The notes: a model not told the origin generated them from the sequence alone. 64,000 bases of DNA from Agromyces sp. LHK192 (GCF_004006235.1 NZ_CP034753.1:2294001-2358000); one strand, 5' to 3'; positions 24,335 through 34,319 are shown, counted from the first letter of the stretch. A program made the numbers and translations.

Positions 24335-26008
24335 GTGGCCGCACCCGACCCCACCGACCAGCCCGAGACACCCGACGCGATCATCGTGGGCGCCGGGCTC
24401 GCCGGGCTCGTCGCGGCCTCCGAGCTCGTCGACGCCGGCAAGCGGGTGCTCATCGTCGAGCAGGAGCCGGCGGCGAGCCTCGGCGGGCAGGCGCACTGGT
24501 CGTTCGGCGGACTCTTCCTGATCGACTCCCCCGAGCAGCGCCGCATGGGCGTGCGCGACTCCCTCGAACTCGCCCGTCAGGACTGGGCGGGAACGGCCGG
24601 ATTCGACCGCGATGAAGACGAGTGGGGTCGACGCTGGGCCGACGCGTACCTCGAATTCGCCGCCGGCGAGAAGCGGGCCTGGCTCCACGGGAAGGGGGTC
24701 CGGTTCTTCCCCGTCGTCGGGTGGGCCGAGCGCGGCGACGGGCGCCCGTCCGGCCACGGCAACTCGGTGCCGCGCTTCCACATCACCTGGGGAACCGGTC
24801 CGGGGGTGCTCGCGCCGTTCATCGCCCGGGTCCGGGCAGGTGAGGCCGCCGGCCTCGTGGCCTTCCGCCACCGCCACCGGGTCGACGAGCTCATCGTCGA
24901 GCAGGGCGCGGTCGTGGGCGTGCGAGGAGCGGTCCTCGCCGACGACGACGCCGGACGCGGCGAGCCGAGCAATCGCGAGGTCGTCGGGGAGTTCGAGTTC
25001 CGCTCGCCCGCCGTCGTCGTCTCCTCCGGCGGCATCGGCGGGAACGCGGAGCTCGTCAGGCAGTACTGGCCGGCCCGCATGGGCGAGCCGCCGCGCGACT
25101 TCCTCACCGGCGTCCCCGCGCACGTCGACGGCCGGATGCTGCCCATCGCCGAGTCCGCGGGTGCACGGCTCGTGAACTCCGACCGCATGTGGCACTACAC
25201 GGAGGGCATCACCAACTGGGACCCGGTGTGGCCGAACCACGGCATCCGCATCCTCCCGGGCCCCTCGTCGCTCTGGTTCGACGCGACCGGCTCGAGGCTG
25301 CCGGTGCCCCTGTTCCCGGGGTTCGACACGCTCGGCACGCTCGAGCACCTCATGGCGACCGGGCACGCCCACTCGTGGTTCGTGCTCACACAGCAGATCA
25401 TCGAGAAGGAGTTCGCCCTCTCCGGGAGCGAGCAGAACCCCGACCTCACCGGGAAGGACCTGCGCCTGCTGGCCCAGCGGGTCCGCGCCGGAGCCCCCGG
25501 GCCGGTCGAGGCGTTCAAGCAGCACGGCGTCGACTTCGTGGTCGCCGACACGCTGCCCGAACTGCTCGAGGGGATGCGCGGCCTCTCGGGCGACGCACCG
25601 CTCGACACCGAGCGGGTCGAGCGCGAGATCCGCGCACGCGACCGCGAGCTCGACAACGAATTCTCGAAGGACCTCCAGCTCGCCGCGATCCGCAGCGCCC
25701 GCAACTACCGCGGCGACAAGCTGATCCGCGTGGCGACGCCGCACCGCATCCTCGACCCGAAGGCCGGCCCGCTCATCGCGGTCAAGCTGCACCTGCTGAC
25801 CCGCAAGACGTTGGGCGGCATCCAGACCGACCTCGACTCGCGGGCACTCGACGCGAACGGCGCGCCCGTGCCCGGCCTCTACGCGGCCGGCGAGGCCGCC
25901 GGGTTCGGCGGCGGCGGCATCCACGGCTACCGTGCGCTCGAGGGGACGTTCCTCGGCGGATGCCTCTTCACGGGGCGTGCCGCCGGTCGCGCGATCGCTC
26001 GGGACTGA
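24335..26008 (+). CDS. FAD-dependent dehydrogenase (fumarate reductase/3-ketosteroid dehydrogenase-like)
   Basis: The 557-residue flavoprotein has a Rossmann dinucleotide motif AIIVGAGLAGLVAASELVDAGKRVLIVEQE (about 18-47). It has the FAD-contacting GGQAHWSFGGLF, a long catalytic cap, and the C-terminal FAD motif GLYAAGEAAGFGGGGIHGYRALEGTFLGGCLFTGRAAG. It belongs to the FAD-binding dehydrogenase group common in actinobacteria, whose substrates are poorly known. The GTG start at 24335 is preceded by AAGGAG. Upstream is a 97-base spacer. It converges with the gene at 26036 across a 12-base palindrome (26010-26021). Confidence 0.9.
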   Translation: MAAPDPTDQPETPDAIIVGAGLAGLVAASELVDAGKRVLIVEQEPAASLGGQAHWSFGGLFLIDSPEQRRMGVRDSLELARQDWAGTAGFDRDEDEWGRRWADAYLEFAAGEKRAWLHGKGVRFFPVVGWAERGDGRPSGHGNSVPRFHITWGTGPGVLAPFIARVRAGEAAGLVAFRHRHRVDELIVEQGAVVGVRGAVLADDDAGRGEPSNREVVGEFEFRSPAVVVSSGGIGGNAELVRQYWPARMGEPPRDFLTGVPAHVDGRMLPIAESAGARLVNSDRMWHYTEGITNWDPVWPNHGIRILPGPSSLWFDATGSRLPVPLFPGFDTLGTLEHLMATGHAHSWFVLTQQIIEKEFALSGSEQNPDLTGKDLRLLAQRVRAGAPGPVEAFKQHGVDFVVADTLPELLEGMRGLSGDAPLDTERVEREIRARDRELDNEFSKDLQLAAIRSARNYRGDKLIRVATPHRILDPKAGPLIAVKLHLLTRKTLGGIQTDLDSRALDANGAPVPGLYAAGEAAGFGGGGIHGYRALEGTFLGGCLFTGRAAGRAIARD

Positions 26009-26035
26009 GGCGGCCGGCCGCGAACGGGCTCGGTG

Positions 26036-26716
26036 TCAGGACTTGAGGCTCCACGGCTTGCGCCGCACGAGCACGTGGCCGCGCCGAGAGCTCAGCCGGG
26101 TCCACGGGCCGGTCTCGAACACGCTCACGGCGTCGTCACCGAGGAAGCCGAGGCTGAAGGCGGCGAACGCCGCGCCCGACGGCACGTACTCCAGACCGTC
26201 GATACCGCGGCCCCAGACCTCGCTGCGCACGCGCTGCACGAGCTGCTCACCGGTTCCGTCGGGGATGGTCTCCGCCACCTCGGCGATGCCGGCGCGCGCC
26301 GCGGACTCGAGCGTCGCGGCATCCGTCTGCCCGATCGGCAACCAGCCGCCCCGGGGCGGCGAGATGCCCGCCCAGGTGACGGTGTTGACCTCGGGCGGAC
26401 GCGACATGGTGACCGGTCGCGACTCGTCGTCCTCTGCGAGCTCACGGCGGGCGCGGGTGATCCGCTCGACGATCGAGCGCATCGGCACGACCGCGTCGAA
26501 GTCCTCCGTGTCGACCAGCGAGAACGTCCGCAGGCCGAGCACCGTCGGGCTCTCGTCGAGGATGCCGCGGGGGTAGAGGATCGCGGTGTAGACCGCGAGG
26601 ATGCCGGATCCGGCGATCAGGCGCACCGAACCGTCCTCGACGCGGCCCGCCCGTTGCAGATACGTGTGCAGGTCACCGAGCGACAGGCTGTCGGCGAGCG
26701 TCAGATGCTGAACCAT
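26036..26716 (-). CDS. conserved actinobacterial protein of unknown function
   Basis: The 226-residue soluble protein has no recognisable catalytic motif. It begins MVQHLTLADSLSLGDLHTYLQRAGRVEDGSVRLIAGSGILAVYTAILYPRGILD and ends with a basic stretch RRGHVLVRRKPWSLKS. The middle has PVTMSRPPEVNTVTWAGISPPRGGW. The pattern is well formed and conserved-looking, with codon use like the neighbours, so the gene is real. The ATG at 26716 lies 9 bases after TAGTTT, a nearly leaderless layout like that of mscS. It is divergent from the thioesterase gene at 26803. Confidence 0.75.
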   Translation of the reverse strand: MVQHLTLADSLSLGDLHTYLQRAGRVEDGSVRLIAGSGILAVYTAILYPRGILDESPTVLGLRTFSLVDTEDFDAVVPMRSIVERITRARRELAEDDESRPVTMSRPPEVNTVTWAGISPPRGGWLPIGQTDAATLESAARAGIAEVAETIPDGTGEQLVQRVRSEVWGRGIDGLEYVPSGAAFAAFSLGFLGDDAVSVFETGPWTRLSSRRGHVLVRRKPWSLKS

Positions 26717-26802
26717 GTCGTGTCTAAACTACCAACTGAGCGCCGCGGCTTCCGCCAGCGGTCGCCGGACCGCGTGCGTTGCGCGCTCCCGACGGAGGAA
26801 CG

Positions 26803-27672
26803 ATGAACGGTCCCATCGAGGGCCTGCTGAGCACGCTGCACCTCACCGACACCGGCGCGCGCACGAACGAGGACATCTTCACGGGACCCTCCCAGTGGAT
26901 GCCGACCGGAAGGGTGTTCGGCGGTCAGGTGCTCGCCCAGTCGCTGATGGCGGCGACCATGACGGTCGACGACGAGCGTGCGCTGCACTCGATGCACGGA
27001 TACTTCCTGCGACCGGGTGACGTGCAGCACCCGATCACGTTCTCCGTCGACCGGATCCACGACGGACGCTCGTTCACGACCCGGCGGACGCAGGCATTCC
27101 AGCACGGTCTGCCGATCCTCTCGCTCATCGCGTCGTTCCAGACCCACGATGAGGGGCTCGAGCACCAGGTCGAGATGCCCACCGACCTGCCCGATCCCGA
27201 GTCGCTGCCGTCGACGGCCGACCTCCTCGGACACATCGACCACGACATGGCCCGGCACTGGTCGAGCGAACGGCCCTTCGACGTGCGCCACGTGGACGCG
27301 CCGATCTACCTCCGTGTCGAGGGCGAGCTCGTTCCGAGGCAGGCGGTGTGGATGAAGGCCGACGGGCGACTGCCGGACGACCCCGAACTGCATCGCGCAG
27401 CACTGGCGTACGCGAGCGACTACTCGCTGCTCGAACCGGTGCTGCGAGCGCACGGGATCCCGTGGGCGACGCGCGGGCTCAAGGTCGCCAGCCTCGACCA
27501 CGCGATGTGGTGGCATCGCGACGCACGTGTCGACGACTGGTTGCTCTACACGCAGGAGTCGCCCTCGGCGAGCGGCGGCCGCGGGCTCTCGCTCGGGCGG
27601 ATCTACTCGCGCGACGGCGTGCTCGTGGCCTCCGTCGCCCAGGAGGGCATGGTCCGCGCGCCGCGCGGATGA
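26803..27672 (+). CDS. tesB: acyl-CoA thioesterase II
   Basis: The 289-residue protein is a double hot-dog thioesterase that cleaves acyl-CoA to fatty acid and CoA. N-terminal half: FTGPSQWMPTGRVFGGQVLAQSLMAA and HSMHGYFLRPGD. C-terminal half: GLKVASLDHAMWWHRDARVDDWLLYTQESPSASGGRGLSLGRIYSRDGVLVASVAQEGMVR. The TesB catalytic set Asp-Gln/Thr-Gln is consistent with Asp in SLDHAMW and Gln in QEGMVR. The start at 26803 has a GGAGGA ribosome site. The frame opens 8 codons earlier, but that start lacks a ribosome site. Confidence 0.95.
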   Translation: MNGPIEGLLSTLHLTDTGARTNEDIFTGPSQWMPTGRVFGGQVLAQSLMAATMTVDDERALHSMHGYFLRPGDVQHPITFSVDRIHDGRSFTTRRTQAFQHGLPILSLIASFQTHDEGLEHQVEMPTDLPDPESLPSTADLLGHIDHDMARHWSSERPFDVRHVDAPIYLRVEGELVPRQAVWMKADGRLPDDPELHRAALAYASDYSLLEPVLRAHGIPWATRGLKVASLDHAMWWHRDARVDDWLLYTQESPSASGGRGLSLGRIYSRDGVLVASVAQEGMVRAPRG

Positions 27673-27782
27673 TCGACACGACCTGAGCGCTTGCACGGAA
27701 AACCCCATGGAACGCCTTCCGCGCGCCAGAATGGCATCAGGGAGCCGAACGGCGGCCATCGCACAACGGGAGGCGATGTTCC

Positions 27783-28286
27783 ATGACGGATGCCACGCGA
27801 CTGTCCAGGAGGACGGTGCTCACGATCGGCGGCACCGGCGCCGTGACCGGTGCACTCGTGCTCGCCGGATGCTCGGCCGACGAATCACCGTCGGCAGCGC
27901 CCACCACCTCTCCACCGACCGGCGCCGACGAGCCGACCAGCGCTCCGCCGAGCGCATCGGCCGCTCCTGACGACCAGGCGGATGCCGGCGCCGTCGCCGG
28001 CATCGCCGCGCTCGCTTCGGTGCCGGTCGGCGGCAGCGTGGCGGTCGAGATCGACGGCGAGCCCGCGTTGCTCGCACAGCCGGAGGCAGGCAAGGTCGTC
28101 GCGTTCAGCGCGATCTGCACCCATCAGCAGTGCGTGGTGGCCCCGGCCGGAGCGCGGTTCGAGTGTCCCTGCCACGGATCCGCGTTCGACGCCGCGACCG
28201 GCGAAGCCGTGCAAGGCCCGGCATTCGACCCGCTTCCCCCCATCGCGGTCCGCGTGGAGGGCGACCAGATCGTGGCGGGGTCCTGA
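27783..28286 (+). CDS. Rieske [2Fe-2S] protein with TAT/lipoprotein export signal
   Basis: The 167-residue protein has a twin-arginine signal (LSRRTVLTIGG) running into a hydrophobic stretch that ends in lipobox VLAGC, so it is probably TAT-exported and lipid-anchored. A Ser/Pro/Ala-rich linker (about 30-70) leads to a Rieske domain with both cluster-binding boxes, CTHQQC and CPCHGSAFD. It transfers electrons at the outer face of the membrane. The stop overlaps the next gene by one base (TGATG). That gene encodes a DUF2231-type membrane protein, which is likely its membrane partner. The ribosome site is GGGAGGCGATG upstream of 27783. Confidence 0.93.
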   Translation: MTDATRLSRRTVLTIGGTGAVTGALVLAGCSADESPSAAPTTSPPTGADEPTSAPPSASAAPDDQADAGAVAGIAALASVPVGGSVAVEIDGEPALLAQPEAGKVVAFSAICTHQQCVVAPAGARFECPCHGSAFDAATGEAVQGPAFDPLPPIAVRVEGDQIVAGS

Positions 28287-28789
28287 TGGACTACGAGGTC
28301 GCCGGCCTTCCGCTGCACGTCCTGCTGGTCCACGTCGTCGTGGTGGCGGTGCCGCTCTTCGCCCTCGTGCTCCTGCTCGCCGCCGTCTGGCCGGCCGCCC
28401 GCCGCGTGCTGTGGCTACCGGCACTCATCGGCGGAGTGCTGCTCGTCGTCCTCGTGATGGTGACCGTCGCCGCCGGTGAATGGCTGGAGGCACGCGTGCC
28501 TCCGGCACCCCTCATCCAGGAGCACACCGCGCAGGGTGATGAACTGCAACCGTGGGTCGTCGGGCTGCTGCTCGTGGCCGTGGCGCTGGCGGCGTGGGCG
28601 ATCGTGGAACTCGTCGCACGACGACGCGAACGGGCCGTCGGCCGCGGTGCGGTGGTCGCGGCGACCGCCGTGCTCGCGGTGTCCGCCGTCGGCGTCGGCG
28701 GAGGCGCGACGTGGACGCTCGTGCAGATCGGCGAGTCGGGCAGCCGAGCGGTCTGGGAGGGGTCGTTCAGCGAGGATCCGCTCGAGTGA
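28286..28789 (+). CDS. DUF2231-like four-helix membrane protein
   Basis: The 167-residue protein has four membrane helices: LPLHVLLVHVVVVAVPLFALVLLLAAVWP, VLWLPALIGGVLLVVLVMVTVAAG, LQPWVVGLLLVAVALAAWAIVELVA and GAVVAATAVLAVSAVGVGGGATWTLVQI. The N-terminal GLPLHVLLVHVVVVAVPL, the HTAQGDELQPWV stretch and the histidines fit the DUF2231 pattern, in which His residues could ligate haem. It shares TGATG with the Rieske gene and so is made together with it. A small membrane redox pair is a reasonable inference. Confidence 0.85.
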   Translation: MDYEVAGLPLHVLLVHVVVVAVPLFALVLLLAAVWPAARRVLWLPALIGGVLLVVLVMVTVAAGEWLEARVPPAPLIQEHTAQGDELQPWVVGLLLVAVALAAWAIVELVARRRERAVGRGAVVAATAVLAVSAVGVGGGATWTLVQIGESGSRAVWEGSFSEDPLE

Positions 28790-28876
28790 ACACGGGCACC
28801 ACCGACCGGCGCCGAATCGACGATCGACGCATGAGCTGTGGCCGCGTCCATGGTCCACCTGTCAGCCACTGACGCG

Positions 28877-29356
28877 TCAGCGGTGGCGGAACTCGACCGG
28901 AGCCTCGAGGTAGGGCTCCCAGGCTGCCCGCTCCTCGGGGCTGACCCGGCGCGGCTTGCCGGTCGCGGCGTCGACGAGCACGATCGTGGTGCTCGCGCGC
29001 GTGTACCGGATCCGCGGCTCGACGCCCTCCGGCGAGCACACCTCGTAGCAGACCTCGAGGCTCGCACCGCCCATGCGCCCGATCCAGAGCTCGATGTCGA
29101 GCGGGAGTCGGGTGTAGGGGATGGGCTCGAGGTACTCGACCTCCTGCCGCGCGATGAGCGTGAACGTGGTCGTCCCGGGCGATGCATCGATCACCGCGGT
29201 CGACGCACCGACCGCGTGTTCGGCGGTGCCGTCGTCGTTCACCCAGAACGCCTGGATGCGAGCCTCCTCGAGGAGGCTCAGCATCCGGGCGTTGTTCACG
29301 TGACCGTACGCGTCGAGGTCGCTCCAGCGGAGCGGGGTCGGAACGTGCAGCCGCAT
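28877..29356 (-). CDS. acyl-CoA thioesterase, 4-hydroxybenzoyl-CoA thioesterase family
   Basis: The 159-residue single hot-dog-fold thioesterase has the family signature RWSDLDAYGHVNNARMLSLLEEAR, with the catalytic Asp in SDLDAYGHVNN. It has QEVEYLEPIPYTRLPLDIELWIGRMGGASLEVCYEV and a C-terminal LVDAATGKPRRVSPEERAAWEPYL typical of YbgC-like actinobacterial members. It starts 4 bases after the ettA stop, so it is the last gene of the ettA operon. Its stop codon lies within the perfect 12-base palindrome CTGACGCGTCAG (28869-28880), which may help terminate transcription from both convergent sides. Confidence 0.92.
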   Translation of the reverse strand: MRLHVPTPLRWSDLDAYGHVNNARMLSLLEEARIQAFWVNDDGTAEHAVGASTAVIDASPGTTTFTLIARQEVEYLEPIPYTRLPLDIELWIGRMGGASLEVCYEVCSPEGVEPRIRYTRASTTIVLVDAATGKPRRVSPEERAAWEPYLEAPVEFRHR

Positions 29357-29360
29357 GGGG

Positions 29361-31043
<1,683 letters not shown>

Positions 31044-31047
31044 GTCC

Positions 31048-31530
31048 CTACCAGTCTATGGGGCGCGTCTGCCCGATCAGACAGCCACCGGTTCCGAGTG
31101 CTGGTCGCACGGCACCGTGGTACCCGCCCGACTTCGGTCCGTACTGTCCGACGAGGCACTCTCCCTGGAACGCGACGGCGAACTGGACGGAGTCCGCCGG
31201 CTCGCCGATCGTCGTCTCGTCCCGACTGACCTGCATCGCCGCCTTGTCGAAGCCCGCGACGACGAGCGCATCGATGAACGCGCGGCCGCCGGCGTTCGCA
31301 TCGGCTGCGATGACGCCCTGGTTCACGTGGTCGAAGAACGCGAGGTTCTCGGTCGCCGACAGGTTCGGCGCCAGGGTCGGCGGCGGGGCCGCAGTCGGGG
31401 TCGGACGTGCGCCGGGGGACGGCGGCGGGGTCGTCGCCACAGGGGGCTGCGCCGTGCACGCGGCCAGCCCGAACACGAGCACGGCCCCGGCCAATGCCAG
31501 AGCCGCTTCGCCGAACCGTCGCCGAACCAT
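31048..31530 (-). CDS. putative lipoprotein with DUF6993-like domain
   Basis: The 160-residue product has an N-terminal lipoprotein signal: MVRRR, hydrophobic ALALAGAVLVFG, lipobox LAAC. A Pro/Thr-rich linker leads to a compact domain (NLSATENLAFFDHVNQGVIAADANAGGRAFIDALVVAGFDKAAMQVSRDETTIGEPADSVQFAVAFQGECLVGQYGPKSGGYHGAV...GGCLIGQTRPIDW). The domain looks like the DUF6993 family of Microbacteriaceae lipoproteins. Two cysteines in ECLVGQYG and GCLIGQ probably form a disulfide. Start chosen at 31530 because of GAGGGGAT upstream; the frame is open to 31602. The stop is 4 bases before ettA. Function unknown. Confidence 0.82.
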   Translation of the reverse strand: MVRRRFGEAALALAGAVLVFGLAACTAQPPVATTPPPSPGARPTPTAAPPPTLAPNLSATENLAFFDHVNQGVIAADANAGGRAFIDALVVAGFDKAAMQVSRDETTIGEPADSVQFAVAFQGECLVGQYGPKSGGYHGAVRPALGTGGCLIGQTRPIDW

Positions 31531-31608
31531 CGATCCCCTCGTCCGGCGGCTGACGCCGCCCGTGCCGAGTCTAGGCGCTCGACTCGGGCGGGCGTCGGGC
31601 ATCGCCGC

Positions 31609-32247
31609 TCAGACGACCTCGCGGCGAAGCGAGCCGTCGACCTCGTCCTCTCCGGAGATCGGCTCCTCCTCCGCGATCGACGCGCCGAGACCGCTGTACG
31701 CGAACTCGGCCTCGTCCCCGTAGCCGAGCCGACGCGCGCCGAACGCCGCATCGTCGCCGCCGACGACCCGCTCGTCGTCGCCGAGGCTGTCGGCACCGTG
31801 CGCGTCGAAGCCCGCCTCCGCCGTCGGGTCGGACTCGTCCGACGGCACGACCGCGCCGCCCGAGGCATCCGTCTGCGCGTCGTCGCGATCACGTTGCACC
31901 CGCCGGAGCTGCGTGATGCCGAAGAGGAGGTCGTGGCCGATGGTGTCCGCGTCGATCTCGACCGCGGTCCCGGACTTCTCGCCGGCGGCCCACTGGCGCT
32001 GCTTGAGCCTGCCGTGCACGACGACGCGCTCGCCCTTGCGCACCGAGGCGCCGACGTTGAGCGCGAGGGTTCGGAACGCGGACACGGTGTACCAGTTCGT
32101 GTCGCCGTCCTGCCAGGCGCCGGCGGCGCGGTCGAAGAACCGTCGCCGCGTCGCGAGGCGGAACGAGGTGATGCTGAGGCCCTGGGCGGTCGTGATCGAT
32201 CGCGGGTCGCTGCCCACGACGCCCGTGACGGTGATGGAATCGGACAT
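31609..32247 (-). CDS. ssb: single-stranded DNA-binding protein (second SSB-like, no acidic tip motif)
   Basis: The 212-residue protein has an OB-fold of SSB type in the first about 115 residues: SITVTGVVGSDPRSITTAQGLSITSFRLATRRRFFD, TNWYTVSAFRTLALNVGASVRKGERVVVHGRLKQRQW. The remaining 95 residues are a low-complexity Asp/Glu/Ala-rich tail that ends DEVDGSLRREVV. It lacks the DDDIPF-type tip that recruits repair proteins, so this is probably an accessory SSB rather than the replication one. GGAG lies upstream of the ATG at 32247. The frame is open to 32346, but without a better start. Confidence 0.88.
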   Translation of the reverse strand: MSDSITVTGVVGSDPRSITTAQGLSITSFRLATRRRFFDRAAGAWQDGDTNWYTVSAFRTLALNVGASVRKGERVVVHGRLKQRQWAAGEKSGTAVEIDADTIGHDLLFGITQLRRVQRDRDDAQTDASGGAVVPSDESDPTAEAGFDAHGADSLGDDERVVGGDDAAFGARRLGYGDEAEFAYSGLGASIAEEEPISGEDEVDGSLRREVV

Positions 32248-32422
32248 GTCGCTCCTTCGGATGGCGCCGCAGGGACCTGCGGCTGGCGGCACCCGGGGCG
32301 CTCGTGCCGGAGGTCCGCCCCGGATGCCGCGTGCTTCGAGGATCACGCGGCGACCGGCCGTGCGTCGGGGGCCCGCCGTGATCGGTGGACGGCGGCGATA
32401 CCGGCGGTCTGGGGAGGAGCCG

Positions 32423-32947
32423 TCAAGCGACGACGTACTCGGCGTACGAGCGCCGGATCTTGTTCACCTTCGGCACGGCGACCGCGAGGCAGTAGCCCTG
32501 CCCGGGATTCTTCGCGAAGAAGTCCTGGTGGTATTCCTCGGCCGGCCAGAACTCGCCGAGCGGCTCGAGCGTCGTGACGATCTCGCCCTCCCACCAGTCG
32601 GCCGCACGCTCGCGGGCCGCCTCGAACAGCTCGTGCTGTACGTCGCCGTCGAAGAACATCGCGGACCGGTACTGCGTTCCGATGTCGCCGCCCTGGCGGT
32701 TCAGCTGGCGCGGATCGTGCAGGGTGAAGAACACGTCGAGGATCACCTCGCGCGGGATGGCGTCGGGTTCGAACTCGACGCGCACGACCTCGGCATGCCC
32801 CGTCGCGCCGGTGCAGACCTGCTCGTACGAGGGGTTCGGCACGCTGCCGCCGGCGTACCCCGAGACGACCTCGTCGACGCCCCTCAGCGTTCGGTACACC
32901 GCATCGAGGCACCAGAAGCAGCCACCGGCCAGAACGAAGCTCTCCAC
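32423..32947 (-). CDS. msrA: peptide methionine (S)-S-oxide reductase MsrA
   Basis: The 174-residue enzyme reduces methionine-S-sulfoxide in proteins. The catalytic motif GGCFWC is at 8-13, with the nucleophile Cys10. The pocket residues are in FTLHDPRQLNRQGGDIGTQYRSAMF. A further Cys occurs in QGYCLAVAVPKVNKIRRSYAEYVVA. The GTG at 32947 is 6 bases after TACCCT (minus strand), so the message is probably leaderless. That hexamer overlaps the -10 of the divergent aldo/keto reductase gene. Confidence 0.96.
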   Translation of the reverse strand: MESFVLAGGCFWCLDAVYRTLRGVDEVVSGYAGGSVPNPSYEQVCTGATGHAEVVRVEFEPDAIPREVILDVFFTLHDPRQLNRQGGDIGTQYRSAMFFDGDVQHELFEAARERAADWWEGEIVTTLEPLGEFWPAEEYHQDFFAKNPGQGYCLAVAVPKVNKIRRSYAEYVVA

Positions 32948-32952
32948 GGTCC

Positions 32953-32959
32953 TAGGGTA
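32953..32959. promoter_or_regulatory. symmetric 7-mer -10 shared by msrA (-) and the aldo/keto reductase (+)
   Basis: TAGGGTA reads TAGGGT on the plus strand, 6 bases before the ATG at 32965. It reads TACCCT on the minus strand, 6 bases before the GTG ending at 32947. The two start codons are separated by 17 bp, and both predicted transcripts begin at the start codon. Confidence 0.6.
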
Positions 32960-32964
32960 AGGGG

Positions 32965-33969
32965 ATGAGCTACCTCGCGCTTCCCGAACGGTACGACCGC
33001 ATGACCTACAACCGGGTCGGCCGCAGCGGCCTCAAGCTTCCCGCGCTCTCGCTCGGGCTCTGGCACAACTTCGGGCACGACCGCCCGCTCGACACGCAGC
33101 GTGCCATCGTGCGTCGCGCATTCGACCTCGGCATCACCCACTTCGACCTGGCGAACAACTACGGGCCTCCCGCCGGCAGCGCCGAGGAGAACTTCGGCCG
33201 ACTGCTCGCGACCGACCTGAAGCCCTATCGCGACGAGCTCATCGTCTCGTCGAAGGCCGGGTACACGATGTGGGACGGCCCGTACGGCGACTGGGGCTCG
33301 CGCAAGTACCTGCTCTCCTCGCTCGACCAGAGCCTCGATCGACTCGGCCTCGAGTATGTCGACGTGTTCTATTCGCACCGCCCCGACCCCGAGACGCCGA
33401 TCGAGGAGACGATGGGCGCGCTCGCCCACGCCGTGCGACAGGGCAAGGCCCTGTACGTCGGCATCTCGAACTACGACCCCGAGCAGACCCGTGCGGCCGC
33501 TGAGGCGCTGGCCGCGGAGGGCGTGCCGCTCACGATCCACCAGCCCCGGTACTCGATGTTCGATCGGCACATCGAGGACGGCCTGTTCCCGGCGCTCGAC
33601 GAGGTCGGGGCTTCCGCGATCGTCTTCTCGCCGCTCGCGCAGGGGCTGCTCACCGACCGATACCTCTCGGGCGACGTGCCCGCGGACTCGCGGGCGGCCC
33701 AGGGGCGGTTCCTCTCGTCGGGCGCGATCGGCGACGAGTACCTCGATCGTGCGCGGGCGCTGGATGCCATCGCGAAGGGCCGCGGGCAGACGCTCGCGCA
33801 GCTCGCCCTGAGCTGGGTGCTGCGGCAGCCGCAGATCGCGAGTGCGCTCATCGGCGCGTCGAGCGTCGCGCAGCTCGAGCAGAACGTCGCCGCCCTGGAT
33901 GCCGCGGCACTCACCGAGGCGGAGATCGCCGAGATCGAACCGCTGGCGGTGCACGGCACGGGGAGCTGA
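32965..33969 (+). CDS. aldo/keto reductase (YghZ/Kv-beta-like)
   Basis: The 334-residue TIM-barrel NADPH oxidoreductase is of the YghZ/AKR14 type. Catalytic Tyr is in HFDLANNYGPPAGSAEENFG, Lys in SSKAGYTMW, and His in YSHRPDPETPIEETMGAL. The cofactor pocket end is SALIGASSVAQLEQNVAAL. Members reduce methylglyoxal and other aldehydes. It sits head-to-head with msrA on a 17-bp spacer, which suggests shared control of two oxidative or electrophile stress enzymes. The start at 32965 fits a leaderless transcript. Confidence 0.93.
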   Translation: MSYLALPERYDRMTYNRVGRSGLKLPALSLGLWHNFGHDRPLDTQRAIVRRAFDLGITHFDLANNYGPPAGSAEENFGRLLATDLKPYRDELIVSSKAGYTMWDGPYGDWGSRKYLLSSLDQSLDRLGLEYVDVFYSHRPDPETPIEETMGALAHAVRQGKALYVGISNYDPEQTRAAAEALAAEGVPLTIHQPRYSMFDRHIEDGLFPALDEVGASAIVFSPLAQGLLTDRYLSGDVPADSRAAQGRFLSSGAIGDEYLDRARALDAIAKGRGQTLAQLALSWVLRQPQIASALIGASSVAQLEQNVAALDAAALTEAEIAEIEPLAVHGTGS

Positions 33970-34064
33970 TCGGAGGCTCCCGTTCCACCGCGCGTGTCGG
34001 TGGGTGCACCTAGCGTCGGAGCAGGACGCAGGGCCGGCTGCACGACCACGGAACGGAGCAATCC

Positions 34065-34319
34065 ATGTCGACGATCACCGCCGCGCGTCCGGCGCGCGAG
34101 CACTTCCCCGGGGCGATCCCGGGCCTGCGCTTCACACCTGCGGCACCCGGCCTCTGGCGGGTCGCCGCCGCCGACGGCAGCCTCCTCGGGCACATCGAGC
34201 GTCGCGGAACCGTCGACGGCGAGCGGTTCCGCTCACGTCGACTGCGCCCGGGAACCAGCCGTCCGCTCGAGCTCGGCGAGTTCTGGACCGCCGAGGACGC
34301 GGCGGAGATCTTCCGCTGA
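34065..34319 (+). CDS. small hypothetical protein, 84 residues
   Basis: MSTITAARPAREHFPGAIPGLRFTPAAPGLWRVAAADGSLLGHIERRGTVDGERFRSRRLRPGTSRPLELGEFWTAEDAAEIFR is, as I read it in parts, one small alpha/beta domain. Its middle (WRVAAADGSLLGHIER) looks like a short beta hairpin, and the end FWTAEDAAEIFR like a helix. There is no signal peptide or metal motif. A GGAG ribosome site precedes the ATG by 9 bases, and codon use is like the neighbours, so I regard it as a real gene. The function is unknown. It is a single-gene unit between the reductase and a one-helix membrane protein. Confidence 0.65.
   Translation: MSTITAARPAREHFPGAIPGLRFTPAAPGLWRVAAADGSLLGHIERRGTVDGERFRSRRLRPGTSRPLELGEFWTAEDAAEIFR

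Noticed and set aside
26010..26021. 12-base palindrome GCGGCCGGCCGC between convergent genes
   Set aside because: In GC-rich DNA such short perfect palindromes are common. It might aid termination, but there is no further support.
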